Positions 45,568-54,609 of a DNA stretch of 64,000 nucleotides are shown in pieces; the stretch's first letter is position 1, and the number at the start of each line of letters is the position of its first letter. This DNA comes from Pigmentiphaga kullae (lineage in GTDB: Bacteria > Pseudomonadota > Gammaproteobacteria > Burkholderiales > Burkholderiaceae_B). The notes beneath the pieces are model-generated. The model did no database searches. It saw nothing but the letters and a program-made list of their open reading frames with translations, and was not told the DNA's origin. The position numbers and the translations under genes are program-made. Location: NCBI RefSeq assembly GCF_004216695.1, contig NZ_SGXC01000002.1, positions 62,001 through 126,000 on the forward strand. The letters are read 5' to 3'.

Positions 45568-45769
45568 GGTGATCTCCTCGGCGGGCAGCCAGGCTGCCCT
45601 CTTTCTTATGGGTGGAACCGCAGGCAGACGAACGTTTATGCAAAATAGTTCTTGTTTTTGTGGCGCAATCATGAATAGTTGTGCATGAATCATCAATTTA
45701 GGGCTTGTACCTAGCGCGGCGGGGAAGCGGCCGGAAAGTGGGGCAAGCGCGGGGCGGTATGATGGCGGG

Positions 45770-46411
45770 ATGTCCCGTACCCGTATCAAGATCTGCGGCC
45801 TGACCCGCGAACAGGACGTCGCCGCCGCCGTCGGCGCGGGCGCCGACGCCATCGGCCTGGTGTTCTACCCTCCCAGCCGGCGCGCGCTGGCGCCAGCGCG
45901 CGCGGCCGAGCTGCGGCGCCTCGTCCCGCCGTTCGTCGACGTGGTCGCCTTGTTCGTCAACGCGTCCGAGGCGCAGATCCAGGACGTGCTGGACGTGGTC
46001 CGGCCCGACCTGCTCCAGTTCCATGGCGACGAGACGCCGGAACAATGCGAACGCCACGGCCAGCGCTACCTGCGTGCCTTCCGCGTGGGCGGGCCGGGCA
46101 TGGAAACATCGCAGGCTTTGCTAAAATCCTGCCTACAGTACGGTTCCGCCGCAGGCTGGCTGTTCGACAGCCATTCCGACGGCTACGGCGGTAGCGGGAG
46201 AGCGTTCGATTGGTCTCTGGTCAGCAGCGAAAGCGCGCGTCCGGTCGTTTTATCTGGTGGGTTGCATGCCGGAAATGTGGCGGCAGCCATTGAGTCCGTG
46301 CGCCCGTTCGCTGTCGACGTAAGCAGCGGCGTGGAAGAATCGCCAGGCATCAAATCCGCCGACAAGATCGCCGAATTCGTGGCGCAGGTGCGGCGAGCCG
46401 ACGGCGCCTGA
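45770..46411 (+). CDS. trpF: Phosphoribosylanthranilate isomerase
   Basis: Amadori rearrangement of phosphoribosylanthranilate in tryptophan synthesis, 213 residues. [16 protein letters not shown] carries the catalytic Cys, [19 protein letters not shown] the phosphate-binding end and [10 protein letters not shown] the second phosphate loop. It is the first gene of trpFBA; trpE, D, C and G are elsewhere, the common betaproteobacterial split. Confidence 0.96.
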   Translation: MSRTRIKICGLTREQDVAAAVGAGADAIGLVFYPPSRRALAPARAAELRRLVPPFVDVVALFVNASEAQIQDVLDVVRPDLLQFHGDETPEQCERHGQRYLRAFRVGGPGMETSQALLKSCLQYGSAAGWLFDSHSDGYGGSGRAFDWSLVSSESARPVVLSGGLHAGNVAAAIESVRPFAVDVSSGVEESPGIKSADKIAEFVAQVRRADGA

Positions 46412-46482
46412 CGCCGCATTCCCCCAATCCTTCCGGCGCGCGCCAGGCGCGCGGGCCGGGCTTCATAGCCGGGACCATCCCA

Positions 46483-47682
46483 GTGAAAACCTACGACTTC
46501 CCCGATGCGAGGGGCCATTTCGGCCCATATGGCGGCGTGTTCGTCGCCGAGACGCTCATGCACGCGCTGGACGAACTGCGCCAGAACTATGCGCGCTACC
46601 AGCACGATCCCGATTTCGTCGCCGAGTTCAACTACGAACTCGAGCACTTCGTGGGCCGCCCCAGCCCCGTCTACCACGCCAGGCGCTGGTCCGAGGAACT
46701 GGGCGGCGCGCAGATCTGGTTCAAGCGGGAAGACCTGAACCACACCGGCGCGCACAAGGTGAACAACTGCATCGGACAGGCGCTGCTGGCCCGCCGCATG
46801 GGCAAGCGCCGCGTGATCGCCGAGACCGGCGCCGGCCAGCACGGCGTGGCGACCGCCACCGTCGCGGCCCGCTACGGCATGGAGTGCGTGGTCTACATGG
46901 GCAGCGAGGACGTCAAGCGGCAGGCCGCCAACGTCTACCGGATGAAGCTGCTGGGCGCGACCGTCGTGCCCGTGGATTCGGGCTCGCGCACGCTCAAGGA
47001 CGCGCTGAACGAAGCCATGCGCGACTGGGTGACCAACGTCGAGGACACCTTCTACATCATCGGCACGGTGGCCGGTCCCCACCCGTATCCGATGATGGTG
47101 CGCGACTTCCAGACCGTCATCGGCAACGAGTGCCTGGTGCAGATGCCCAAGGCCGCCGGGCGCCAGCCCGACGTCGTGATCGCGGCGGTGGGCGGCGGCT
47201 CGAACGCCATGGGCATCTTCCATCCCTACCTGCCGTACGAGGACGTCGCGCTGGTGGGCGTGGAGGCCGCCGGCGAAGGCATGGAGACGGGCCGCCACGC
47301 GGCCTCGCTGGCCGGCGGGGCGCCGGGCGTGCTGCACGGCAACCGCACCTACGTGCTGCAGGACGAGAACGGGCAGGTGATCGACACCCATTCGATCTCG
47401 GCCGGCCTGGATTATCCGGGCGTGGGTCCCGAGCATGCGTGGCTGATGGACAGCGGCCGGGCGACCTATGTGGGCGTGACGGACGACGAGGCCCTGGCGG
47501 CCTTCCATCACTGCTGCCGGATCGAGGGCATCATCCCGGCGCTGGAGTCGTCCCATGCCATCGCGCATGCGGTCCGGCTGGCGCCCACGCTGCCCAAGGA
47601 CAAGATCCTGCTGGTCAACCTTTCCGGACGTGGCGACAAGGACATGCATACCGTCGCCGAACGTTCGGGCATCGCGCTCTGA
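46483..47682 (+). CDS. trpB: Tryptophan synthase beta chain
   Basis: PLP enzyme condensing indole and serine to tryptophan, 399 residues. The PLP lysine is in [27 protein letters not shown] binds the phosphate, and GRGDKD lies near the end. The start is GTG 46483. It is paired with trpA, whose ATG follows after 11 nt. Confidence 0.97.
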   Translation: MKTYDFPDARGHFGPYGGVFVAETLMHALDELRQNYARYQHDPDFVAEFNYELEHFVGRPSPVYHARRWSEELGGAQIWFKREDLNHTGAHKVNNCIGQALLARRMGKRRVIAETGAGQHGVATATVAARYGMECVVYMGSEDVKRQAANVYRMKLLGATVVPVDSGSRTLKDALNEAMRDWVTNVEDTFYIIGTVAGPHPYPMMVRDFQTVIGNECLVQMPKAAGRQPDVVIAAVGGGSNAMGIFHPYLPYEDVALVGVEAAGEGMETGRHAASLAGGAPGVLHGNRTYVLQDENGQVIDTHSISAGLDYPGVGPEHAWLMDSGRATYVGVTDDEALAAFHHCCRIEGIIPALESSHAIAHAVRLAPTLPKDKILLVNLSGRGDKDMHTVAERSGIAL

Positions 47683-47693
47683 GGGCGGTCTCC

Positions 47694-48569
47694 ATGTCGT
47701 CATCCTCCCGTATCGCCGCCGCGTTCGCGCGCCGTGCCGCCGCCCCGGGCGCCTGCGCCCTGATCCCCTACGTCACCGCCGGCTATCCCACGCCGGCCAG
47801 CACGGTTCCCATCATGCACGCGCTGGTGGCCGCCGGCGCCGACGTGCTGGAGCTGGGCGTGCCGTTCTCCGATCCCATGGCCGACGGCCCGGTCATCCAG
47901 CGTTCCAGCCAGCATGCGCTGGAGCAGGGCGTGGGCCTGCGCGACGTGCTGGCCATGGTCAAGGAATTCCGCCGCACCGACAGCCAGACGCCGGTGGTGC
48001 TGATGGGCTATGCCAACCCCGTCGAGCGCATGGGCCAGGCCGCCTTCGCCGCCGCCGCGCAGGAAGCCGGCGTGGACGGCTGCCTGGTGGTGGACTATCC
48101 GCCCGAGGAAGCCGGCGAGTTCGGCGCCCTGCTGGAAGGGCATGGCATCGACCCCATCTTCCTGCTGGCGCCGACCACCACCGATGAGCGCATCCAGGCC
48201 GTGGCCCGGGTCGCGCGCGGCTACGTGTACTACGTCTCGCTCAAGGGCGTGACCGGCGCCGGCCACCTGGACGTCCAGGACGTCTCGCGCCGGCTGGCGC
48301 ACATCCGGCAGTTCGTCTCGCTGCCGGTGGGCGTGGGCTTCGGCATCCGCGACGGCCAGAGCGCCCGGGCGCTGGGCGCCGAGGCCGACGCCGTGGTCAT
48401 CGGCACCCGGCTGATCCAGGAAATCGACGCCGCCTCGCAAGGCACCCCCCCGGAACGACAGCCCGAAATCTGCGCTCGCGCAGCCGGGGCATGGTTGCGT
48501 ACAATCCGGGGGGCGCTAGATGCCCCGCCTCCGGGCGGGGCCTCCCAAGAATCAAGGAAATCCGCATGA
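47694..48569 (+). CDS. trpA: Tryptophan synthase alpha chain
   Basis: Cleaves indole-3-glycerol phosphate to indole. The 291-residue barrel has the catalytic Glu in [16 protein letters not shown] and the Asp in [26 protein letters not shown] is the phosphate loop. The C-terminal 20 residues (Ala/Pro/Gly-rich) extend beyond the usual end; the DNA there forms a GC hairpin (48522-48541) just before the accD ribosome site. The stop overlaps the accD start (ATGA). Confidence 0.96.
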   Translation: MSSSSRIAAAFARRAAAPGACALIPYVTAGYPTPASTVPIMHALVAAGADVLELGVPFSDPMADGPVIQRSSQHALEQGVGLRDVLAMVKEFRRTDSQTPVVLMGYANPVERMGQAAFAAAAQEAGVDGCLVVDYPPEEAGEFGALLEGHGIDPIFLLAPTTTDERIQAVARVARGYVYYVSLKGVTGAGHLDVQDVSRRLAHIRQFVSLPVGVGFGIRDGQSARALGAEADAVVIGTRLIQEIDAASQGTPPERQPEICARAAGAWLRTIRGALDAPPPGGASQESRKSA

Positions 48570-49435
48570 GCTGGATAGAAAAACTGCTCCCTCCCCGTAT
48601 CAAGACCACCGACGGCTCGGCCCGCCGCGTGCCGGAGGGCCTGTGGGTCAAGTGCCCGTCGTGCGAGTCGGTGCTGTACCGCGACGATCTCGTCAAGAAC
48701 CTGAACGTGTGCCCCAAGTGCGAGCACCACATGCGCATCGGCGCGCGCCAGCGCATCGACGCGCTGCTGGACGCCGAAGGCCGCTACGAGATCGGCATCG
48801 GCACGCTGCCGGTGGACAGCCTGAAGTTCAAGGACACCAAGAAATATCCCGACCGCCTGCAGGACGCCATGGCGCAAACCGGCGAGACCGATGCGCTGGT
48901 GGTCATGGGCGGCGCCATGCATACGCTGCCGGTGGTGGTGGCCTGCTTCGAGTTCGAATTCATGGCGGGCTCCATGGGCTCGGTCGTGGGCGAGCGCTTC
49001 GTGCGCGGCGCCCAGGCCGCCATCGAGCAGAAGGTGCCGTTCATCTGCGTGACCGCCTCGGGCGGCGCGCGCATGCAGGAAGGCCTGCTGTCGCTGATGC
49101 AGATGGCCAAGACCACCGCCGCGCTGACGCTGTTGTCCTCGCGCAAGCTGCCTTTCATCAGCGTGCTGTCCGACCCCACCATGGGCGGCGTGTCGGCCAG
49201 CTTCGCGTTCATGGGCGACGTCGTGATCGCCGAGCCCAAGGCGCTGGTCGGCTTCGCCGGCCCGCGCGTGATCGAGCAGACCGTGCGCGAGAAACTGCCC
49301 GAAGGCTTCCAGCGTGCCGAGTTCCTGCTCGAGAAGGGCGCCATCGACATGATCGTCGACCGCCGCAAGATGCGCGAGGAAATCGCGCGCCTGCTGGCAT
49401 TGCTGACCCAGCAGCCGGCGGACGCCGTGGCCTGA
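48566..49435 (+). CDS. accD: Acetyl-CoA carboxylase carboxyltransferase subunit beta
   Basis: The zinc-ribbon half of the carboxyltransferase that makes malonyl-CoA, 289 residues. The zinc site is [12 protein letters not shown] plus [11 protein letters not shown] near the N-terminus. Carboxyltransferase signatures are [18 protein letters not shown] and [22 protein letters not shown] stands 6 nt before ATG 48566, which overlaps trpA by 4 nt. folC, its common downstream partner, is not present here. Confidence 0.97.
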   Translation: MSWIEKLLPPRIKTTDGSARRVPEGLWVKCPSCESVLYRDDLVKNLNVCPKCEHHMRIGARQRIDALLDAEGRYEIGIGTLPVDSLKFKDTKKYPDRLQDAMAQTGETDALVVMGGAMHTLPVVVACFEFEFMAGSMGSVVGERFVRGAQAAIEQKVPFICVTASGGARMQEGLLSLMQMAKTTAALTLLSSRKLPFISVLSDPTMGGVSASFAFMGDVVIAEPKALVGFAGPRVIEQTVREKLPEGFQRAEFLLEKGAIDMIVDRRKMREEIARLLALLTQQPADAVA

Positions 49436-49613
49436 GGCGGAGAAGGGAACTGCGGCTAGCCTGCAACGCGGCCTGTCATCGGACGTATGCAGATGTAACG
49501 AGTTTGTTATAGTCGAAGTTTCCTTTCCCTCTTCACGCGGGGGACCGCATCCTGCCCCCACGGGCAGACGATCTAGACGGCGTCCGCGCGAAGCATCACA
49601 GGCAGCCGATCAG

Positions 49614-50150
49614 ATGAAAAAAACCGCCCTAGCCGCCGCGCTTCTCGCCCTTGCTTCCTTCTCGGCCCATGGGGCCGACCCCACCGGCGGTTTCGCCAAC
49701 GGCGGCTGGAGCGCCCAGTACGGCGTGGTCGACGGCAACCATCGCGCCACGCTCAACTACGAGACTTCGCCGCTCTGGCACATGAAACTCGGCTCGACCC
49801 GCCTGGAAGTGGTGGGCGAACTGGGCGGCTCGTACTGGTGGACCTCGAGCGCGCTGCCGGGCTACGCCCGCCGCATGTGGCAGCTCAACGCCATTCCCAT
49901 GTTCCGCTGGTGGCCCACCGAACGCTTCTACATCGAAGGCGGCATCGGCGCCACCGCCGTCAGCGAGACCAAGTTCCACGACAAGGACATCAGCTCGACC
50001 TTCCAGTTCGGCGACCACATCGGCGCCGGCTTCAAGCTGGCCGACAACATGCGCCTGGGCCTGCGCGTGTCGCACTTCTCCAATGGCGGCATGAAGAAGC
50101 CCAACCAGGGCCTGAACCAAGTCCAGCTGAACTTTGCCATGGGGTTTTAG
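49614..50150 (+). CDS. pagL: Lipid A 3-O-deacylase, PagL family
   Basis: An outer-membrane eight-stranded barrel that removes the 3-position acyl chain of lipid A and so lowers endotoxicity. The 178-residue precursor has a signal peptide (ending SAHG-A) and ends in Phe. The active-site segment RVSHFSNGGMKKPNQG gives His154, Ser156 and Asn157. Fourteen residues after the His, where the Pseudomonas enzyme has its catalytic Glu, this protein appears to have Asn168. It lies 178 nt after accD, and a palindromic repeat follows its stop directly. Confidence 0.88.
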   Translation: MKKTALAAALLALASFSAHGADPTGGFANGGWSAQYGVVDGNHRATLNYETSPLWHMKLGSTRLEVVGELGGSYWWTSSALPGYARRMWQLNAIPMFRWWPTERFYIEGGIGATAVSETKFHDKDISSTFQFGDHIGAGFKLADNMRLGLRVSHFSNGGMKKPNQGLNQVQLNFAMGF

Positions 50151-50480
50151 CCCCCCCTACGCGCTTCGCGCGCCCCCCCAGGGGGCGATGCGCGTGGACC
50201 GGCGGAGCCGGATCCACCGCATCCTGGGGTACCAACGGGCTGGCGGAGAACGGCGATACTGCCTGGCAGCCGCTTGGGCTCAATAAAAACGGCCTTGCAT
50301 ATGATGCGAGGCCGCTCTTGTATCCGCGATCGGATCAGGCCCAGGGCGCAGCGGATCCGGCTTTGCCGGTCCGCCAGTGCCGCCCCTTGAGGGGTGCGGC
50401 CATGGGCCGCGTGGGGTGGGCTTCCCTTCCGGTCCACTCGCATCGCCCCCTGGGGGGCGCGCGAAGCGCGTAGGGGGGGG
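50151..50480. repeat. Palindromic intergenic repeat pair between pagL and moaA
   Basis: The gap of 335 nt holds no gene. Its ends are inverted copies of the repeat seen before aroC: left 50151-50235 starting at the base after the pagL stop (CCCCCCCTACGCGCTTCGCG), right 50437-50480 ending 5 nt before the moaA stop (GCGAAGCGCGTAGGGGGGGG). GGACCGGCGGAGCCGGATCC lies at 50197-50216, and an exact copy of the aroC-side unit GGATCCGGCTTTGCCGGTCC at 50353-50372, within a degenerate inner copy (about 50341-50420). Confidence 0.88.
50285..50314 (-). terminator. Rho-independent terminator for moaA, possibly two-way
   Basis: An 11-bp stem (CGGCCTTGCAT at 50290-50300 with ATGCGAGGCCG at 50304-50314, one G-T pair, 3-nt loop) is flanked by AAAAA on the left. 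On the minus strand this is a hairpin followed by TTTTTATT, suited to end moaA transcripts. On the plus strand CTCTTGT follows, a weaker tail for pagL. Confidence 0.75.
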
Positions 50481-50485
50481 CTCCA

Positions 50486-51589
50486 TCACCCGCCGATGTA
50501 GCTCATTTCTATGCGGCCGGAGCGGGGCGTGTCGGCGGAGCGGCGTTCGGAGTAGTTGTCGGTGCGGGCCTGCCAGATGCGGGCGATGGCGGTGGCCAGT
50601 TGTTCGTCGCTGGCGCCGCAGCGCAACAGGGTGCGCAGGTCGTAGCCCTGGTCGGCGAACAGGCACAGGTAGAGCTGGCCTTCGGTGGACAGGCGGGCGC
50701 GGGTACAGGATGAACAGAAGGCCTGGGTGACGCTGGAGATGACGCCCACTTCGCCGCCGCCGTCGCGATAGCGCCAGCGCTGGGCGACTTCGCCGGCATA
50801 GTGCGGCTCCAGGGTTTCGAGCGGCCAGCGGGCGCCCAGGCGGCGCAGGATGTCGGCAGAGGGCACGACTTCATCCATCTTCCAGCCGTTGGAGGCGCCC
50901 ACGTCCATGTACTCGATGAAGCGCAGGGTGTGGCCGGAGTGGCGGAAGTGCTCGGCCATGGGCTCGATCTGGTCGTCGTTGAGGCCCTTCTTGACCACCA
51001 TGTTGACCTTGATGGGCCCCAGGCCTGCCTCGGCCGCGGCATCGATGCCGTGCAGCACGTCGGCAACGGCGAAGTCGACGTCGTTCATGCGGCGAAAGAC
51101 CGTGTCGTCCAGCGCGTCCAGGCTGACGGTGACCCGGTTCAGGCCGGCGTCGGCCAGGGCGCGCGCCTTGCGCGCCAGCAGCGACGCGTTGGTGGTCAGG
51201 GTCAGGTCGAGCGGCTTGCCCGATGGCGTGCGCAGCTCGGCCAGCCGGGCAACCAGGGTCTCGATATTCTTGCGCAGCAGCGGTTCGCCGCCGGTCAGGC
51301 GGACCTTCTCGACGCCGTGGGCCACGAACAGCCGCGCCAGCCGCACGATTTCCTCGAAGCTGAGCAGGGCGTCGTGGGGCAGGTAGGGGTAGTCCTTGCC
51401 GAAGACTTCCTTGGGCATGCAGTACACGCAGCGGAAGTTGCAGCGGTCGGTGACGGAGATGCGCAGGTCGTGCAGCATCCTGCCGCGCGTGTCCGCCAGT
51501 TGGCCGGAGGGCGCGATGAGGTCACTGGCGGCCACGGGAACGGGGCGGCGCGCGCGGTAATCGGTCAGCAGGATGGTTTTTTCGGTCAC
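50486..51589 (-). CDS. moaA: GTP 3',8-cyclase (molybdenum cofactor synthesis)
   Basis: A radical-SAM enzyme that starts molybdopterin synthesis from GTP, 367 residues. The SAM-cluster motif [12 protein letters not shown] lies near residue 48, and [11 protein letters not shown] follows. The C-terminal cluster is [21 protein letters not shown], and the protein ends in Gly-Gly, needed for activation in this family. It is transcribed away from bcsQ on the same strand with a 97-nt gap; no other moa or moe gene is in the window. Confidence 0.96.
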   Translation of the reverse strand: MTEKTILLTDYRARRPVPVAASDLIAPSGQLADTRGRMLHDLRISVTDRCNFRCVYCMPKEVFGKDYPYLPHDALLSFEEIVRLARLFVAHGVEKVRLTGGEPLLRKNIETLVARLAELRTPSGKPLDLTLTTNASLLARKARALADAGLNRVTVSLDALDDTVFRRMNDVDFAVADVLHGIDAAAEAGLGPIKVNMVVKKGLNDDQIEPMAEHFRHSGHTLRFIEYMDVGASNGWKMDEVVPSADILRRLGARWPLETLEPHYAGEVAQRWRYRDGGGEVGVISSVTQAFCSSCTRARLSTEGQLYLCLFADQGYDLRTLLRCGASDEQLATAIARIWQARTDNYSERRSADTPRSGRIEMSYIGG

Positions 51590-51686
51590 GGTGCGAAGGG
51601 CGGCAACAGGGGCGGGACTGGCCCGCCGTGTTCTGTAATACTACCCCATGGCACGGGAGGGTTGTGCCGCATCACTGCGCCTGAGA

Positions 51687-52460
51687 TCAGAGCGAGGGCC
51701 CGAGGGTGGACAGCACGTCCTCGATGCTCTGGGCGCACGCCAGGTAGTCTTGCGTGGCCTGGCACCGCGGGTCGTAGTCAAGCACGCTCTGGTTGAAGGC
51801 AAGGGCTTCGCTGACCGACTGGTCCTGATGGATGACGCCGACCACGCGCTTGCCGAAGTCGGCGCGCATGACCTGCAGCACGTCGCGCGCGAGTTGCCGC
51901 GAGTTGTCGACCTGGTTGACCACGAATACGTGGTTGATGAAGTCGGGCCGCGTGACGCAGTAGGTCTGGACCAGGCCTTCCATCATCGGAAGCGTGGCAT
52001 AGGAAGCGGCGTCGGGCAGCGTCACGATGACGCTCAGCTGCGCCGCCGACAAGGCGGTGCGCATGTAGATCGAAGGGCCCGGGGGCGTGTCCAGCACGAC
52101 CACGTCCTCGGTGCCCAGGCCCAAGCTCTGGAGGTTGCGGGTCAGCCAGTCGGCGTGCACTTCCAGGTGGTGCTCGAAGGCCCGCCGGTCGTCCTCGTTG
52201 ACGGCCCCGTAAGGCAGGACGACGACGCCGGATGAACTGGAGAAGCGGATGTCGCGCCAGTCCTGCCTGGCCAGCGTCGCCCGGGACGTGCCCGTGATGC
52301 GCTGGGGATCGTCGCCGAAATGCAGGTGCAAGGCGTTCTGGGGGTCGAGATCGATGGCGAGCACGTTGCGGCCGCCCTGCCGCAGGGCCGCGCAGAGGTT
52401 CGCGGCGGCCGTGGTCTTGCCGACGCCGCCCTTGGCGGAAACGACAGCAATAATCTTCAC
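51687..52460 (-). CDS. bcsQ: BcsQ-type MinD-like ATPase of cellulose systems
   Basis: A 257-residue ParA/MinD-family ATPase of the BcsQ/YhjQ group, which places the cellulose synthase at the pole. The deviant Walker A is SAKGGVGKTTAAANL (residues 8-22), with LDTPPGPSIYMRTAL as switch II and AIDLDPQNALHLHF as the A' motif. It overlaps the preceding bcsP-like gene by 4 nt. The cellulose synthase genes bcsA, bcsB, bcsC and bcsZ are not found in this window, so the pair is either orphaned or serves another polysaccharide. Confidence 0.85.
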   Translation of the reverse strand: MKIIAVVSAKGGVGKTTAAANLCAALRQGGRNVLAIDLDPQNALHLHFGDDPQRITGTSRATLARQDWRDIRFSSSSGVVVLPYGAVNEDDRRAFEHHLEVHADWLTRNLQSLGLGTEDVVVLDTPPGPSIYMRTALSAAQLSVIVTLPDAASYATLPMMEGLVQTYCVTRPDFINHVFVVNQVDNSRQLARDVLQVMRADFGKRVVGVIHQDQSVSEALAFNQSVLDYDPRCQATQDYLACAQSIEDVLSTLGPSL

Positions 52461-52948
52461 AGTCGATTCAAACGTTCGAGGAGGGATTCGCTTTTCTTGC
52501 CGGCCGGGGGTTGCGGGGCAGGTCGGGCCAGGCGGGTGAAGAGCGCTTGCAACTGGGGTTCCGGTCCCTGCTCAGGAGCCATGCGGGCATCGGTCGTGGA
52601 GACGCCGACGCCGGCGCGCGGAGCGGTGGGAGGAGGCGATGCCGGCGAGGGGGACAGATGGGGCTCGATGCGCCCCGCCGGCGACGGGACCGGTTCGGCG
52701 GCAGGCGGCGCGGCAACCGGCCGGGCGGCCGCGGGCAGGACGGCCGGCTGCGGTGCCTGCGGAAGGTCTCCGGGGACAGGCGCTTCCACGGGGGGAAGGC
52801 GTGCAGCCTGGTCCGCCTCGATCGAGGCCAGTAGCGGCCAGCGCTCGCGTGACTGGCGGGCTTCGTTGGCGCGACTGATCTCCTGGTACTGGCCAGGCTG
52901 GCCGCCGAAGTGCCGGAACAGGTTGGCGATGTCGTCGGATTCTTTCAT
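52457..52948 (-). CDS. BcsP/BcsR-like cellulose biosynthesis accessory protein
   Basis: A 163-residue protein whose first 30 residues (DDIANLFRHFGGQPGQYQEI) match the BcsR/BcsP N-terminal motif. The rest is a Pro/Ala-rich, probably disordered stretch ending in a short conserved-looking helix with LQALFTRLAR and SESLLERLNRL. ATG 52948 is chosen because it begins right at the conserved motif. The stop overlaps the bcsQ start, so the two are translationally coupled. Confidence 0.75.
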   Translation of the reverse strand: MKESDDIANLFRHFGGQPGQYQEISRANEARQSRERWPLLASIEADQAARLPPVEAPVPGDLPQAPQPAVLPAAARPVAAPPAAEPVPSPAGRIEPHLSPSPASPPPTAPRAGVGVSTTDARMAPEQGPEPQLQALFTRLARPAPQPPAGKKSESLLERLNRL

Positions 52949-53295
52949 GTGTTTCCCATTGATCCGTTTGAGAGCATAGGGGATTGCCGGGGGGGTTCGT
53001 ACTGGAGGCAACAGTTGTTAACATTGTAACGGGCGAACCCGTGCTTGCAGCCTATGCGTCCCGTAATGTTCCCATGCCAATTATCGGGTGAAGTCTAATG
53101 TTGGCGTTTACTAACTTGCCGCGAAAGGCGCGCATCTGGCGCCGGATGACCGGGCGGGCCGCATGGGGCGCGGTTTCGCTTTTGCGATGATCGCCTGTGT
53201 GCGATGATCATGTATCACGGCTCCGTGTGCCTGGCGCCGATGACGGACTAGCGGTATATCGATTAAAAGAAGCTTGATGTTTGTTCGATTTTTCC
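52949..53295. other. Intergenic region between bcsP and the EAL gene
   Basis: About 347 nt shared by two divergent genes. It contains an inverted repeat GGGTTCG/CGAACCC (52993-52999 and 53034-53040) around a GTTAACATTGTAAC dyad-like sequence. There is also a 10-bp direct repeat TGCGATGATC (53183-53192 and 53200-53209). No convincing open frame or promoter pair was seen; regulatory use is likely but unproven. Confidence 0.4.
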
Positions 53296-54600
53296 ATGTC
53301 GCCGATGCCTAGAAGGTCCAAGCCCGCCGAGGCCGTACGACAGTTCGCCAATGTCAGCGAACGGGCCATGTTGTTGCGCGAACTGGGTGTGCTGATCGGC
53401 GAGCGCCGGCGCGCCGCCGTCATGGCGCTGGCCTTGCCCTCCGATGCCGCTCCCCACCAGCGTGACGAGATCCTGGGCAAGATCCGCCGTTTCATCCGGG
53501 CGGACGACCTGCTTTGCATGCTCGATGACGCCAGCCTGATCATCGTGTTGCGCGACGTCAACGACAAGTCGGGCGCGATAGGCGCCGCCCAGCGGCTGTT
53601 CCAGCGGTCCTCGCTGTTGCAGATACTGGGCGCCAGCCAGGGGGCCTCGCTGGCCGCCTTCGGCATCGTCATGCTGCCCAGCGACCTGCCCCAGCCCTCC
53701 AACGTGCTGCTGCGCGCCCAGCAGGCGGCCCGCTACGCGCTGCGCACCCGCGCGCGCTGGGTGTGCTGGAACGACGGTCCCGAGGACCTGGACGGCAGGC
53801 TGATGTCGCGCGAAGACACGCTGGTCACCGAGGTCATGCAGGGCCTGGACCGCGGCGAGTTCGAACTGTTCTACCAGCCTCAGCTCGAGATGCGGACCGG
53901 CCGGGTGCGGGGCGTCGAGGCCCTGGTGCGCTGGCATCGCAAGGGCACCCTGGTCATGCCCAACGACTTCGTGCCCGAGGTCGAGGCGGCGGGGCTCAGT
54001 TCCGCGCTGGGCATGTGGGTGCTCAAGCGCGCCTGCCAGCAACTGGCCCAATGGCGCGAGGAAGGCGTGTTCTGTGCCCAGGTGGCCGTCAATCTCAGCG
54101 CAGCCCAGTTGCAGGGGGACCTGGCCGAGAGCGTGGGCAGGATCCTGGAGGAATACGGCATCGAACCGGGCAGGCTGGAGATCGAGCTGACCGAGTCGGC
54201 CGAGATCCCCGATCCGGAAGCCGCCGGCGCCATCACCCGGCGGCTGGGGGAAATGGGGGTGGGCTTCAGCCTGGACGACTTCGGCAGCGGATATTCCAAT
54301 TTCCTGCGGCTGCGCTCGGCGCAGTTCGCGGCCGTCAAGCTGGACCGGCAGTTCGTGGCCGGGATGCTGGACAACACCTACGACAAGGAAATGCTGCGCA
54401 CGGTCATCCAGTTCTGTCGCTCGGTCGAGATCCAGACCATCGCCGAAGGCGTCGAGACGCCGCAGCAACTGGAGGCGCTCCGGCAATTGGGCTGCGATGC
54501 CTGGCAGGGGTTCCTGTGCTCGCCGCCCATGGAGGGCGATGCCGTCACCGACTTCCTGCGCCATGCCGACGCCCGCCAGGGCGTCGCGGTCACGCTTTAG
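53296..54600 (+). CDS. Cyclic-di-GMP phosphodiesterase, degenerate GGDEF plus EAL
   Basis: A 434-residue cytosolic protein. Residues about 20-165 resemble a GGDEF domain without the GGDEF motif, so they should not make c-di-GMP. Residues about 175-430 are an EAL domain with all catalytic features: EALVRW, AVNLSAAQL, IELTES, LDDFGSGYS, VKLDRQF, IAEGVET and WQGFLCSPPM. Hydrolysis of c-di-GMP to pGpG is therefore expected. Start ATG 53296 is one of several (TTG 53281, ATG 53305). It lies opposite bcsPQ, whose systems are usually controlled by c-di-GMP, and converges on a diguanylate cyclase gene. Confidence 0.88.
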   Translation: MSPMPRRSKPAEAVRQFANVSERAMLLRELGVLIGERRRAAVMALALPSDAAPHQRDEILGKIRRFIRADDLLCMLDDASLIIVLRDVNDKSGAIGAAQRLFQRSSLLQILGASQGASLAAFGIVMLPSDLPQPSNVLLRAQQAARYALRTRARWVCWNDGPEDLDGRLMSREDTLVTEVMQGLDRGEFELFYQPQLEMRTGRVRGVEALVRWHRKGTLVMPNDFVPEVEAAGLSSALGMWVLKRACQQLAQWREEGVFCAQVAVNLSAAQLQGDLAESVGRILEEYGIEPGRLEIELTESAEIPDPEAAGAITRRLGEMGVGFSLDDFGSGYSNFLRLRSAQFAAVKLDRQFVAGMLDNTYDKEMLRTVIQFCRSVEIQTIAEGVETPQQLEALRQLGCDAWQGFLCSPPMEGDAVTDFLRHADARQGVAVTL

Positions 54601-54609
54601 CGCGGCCGG

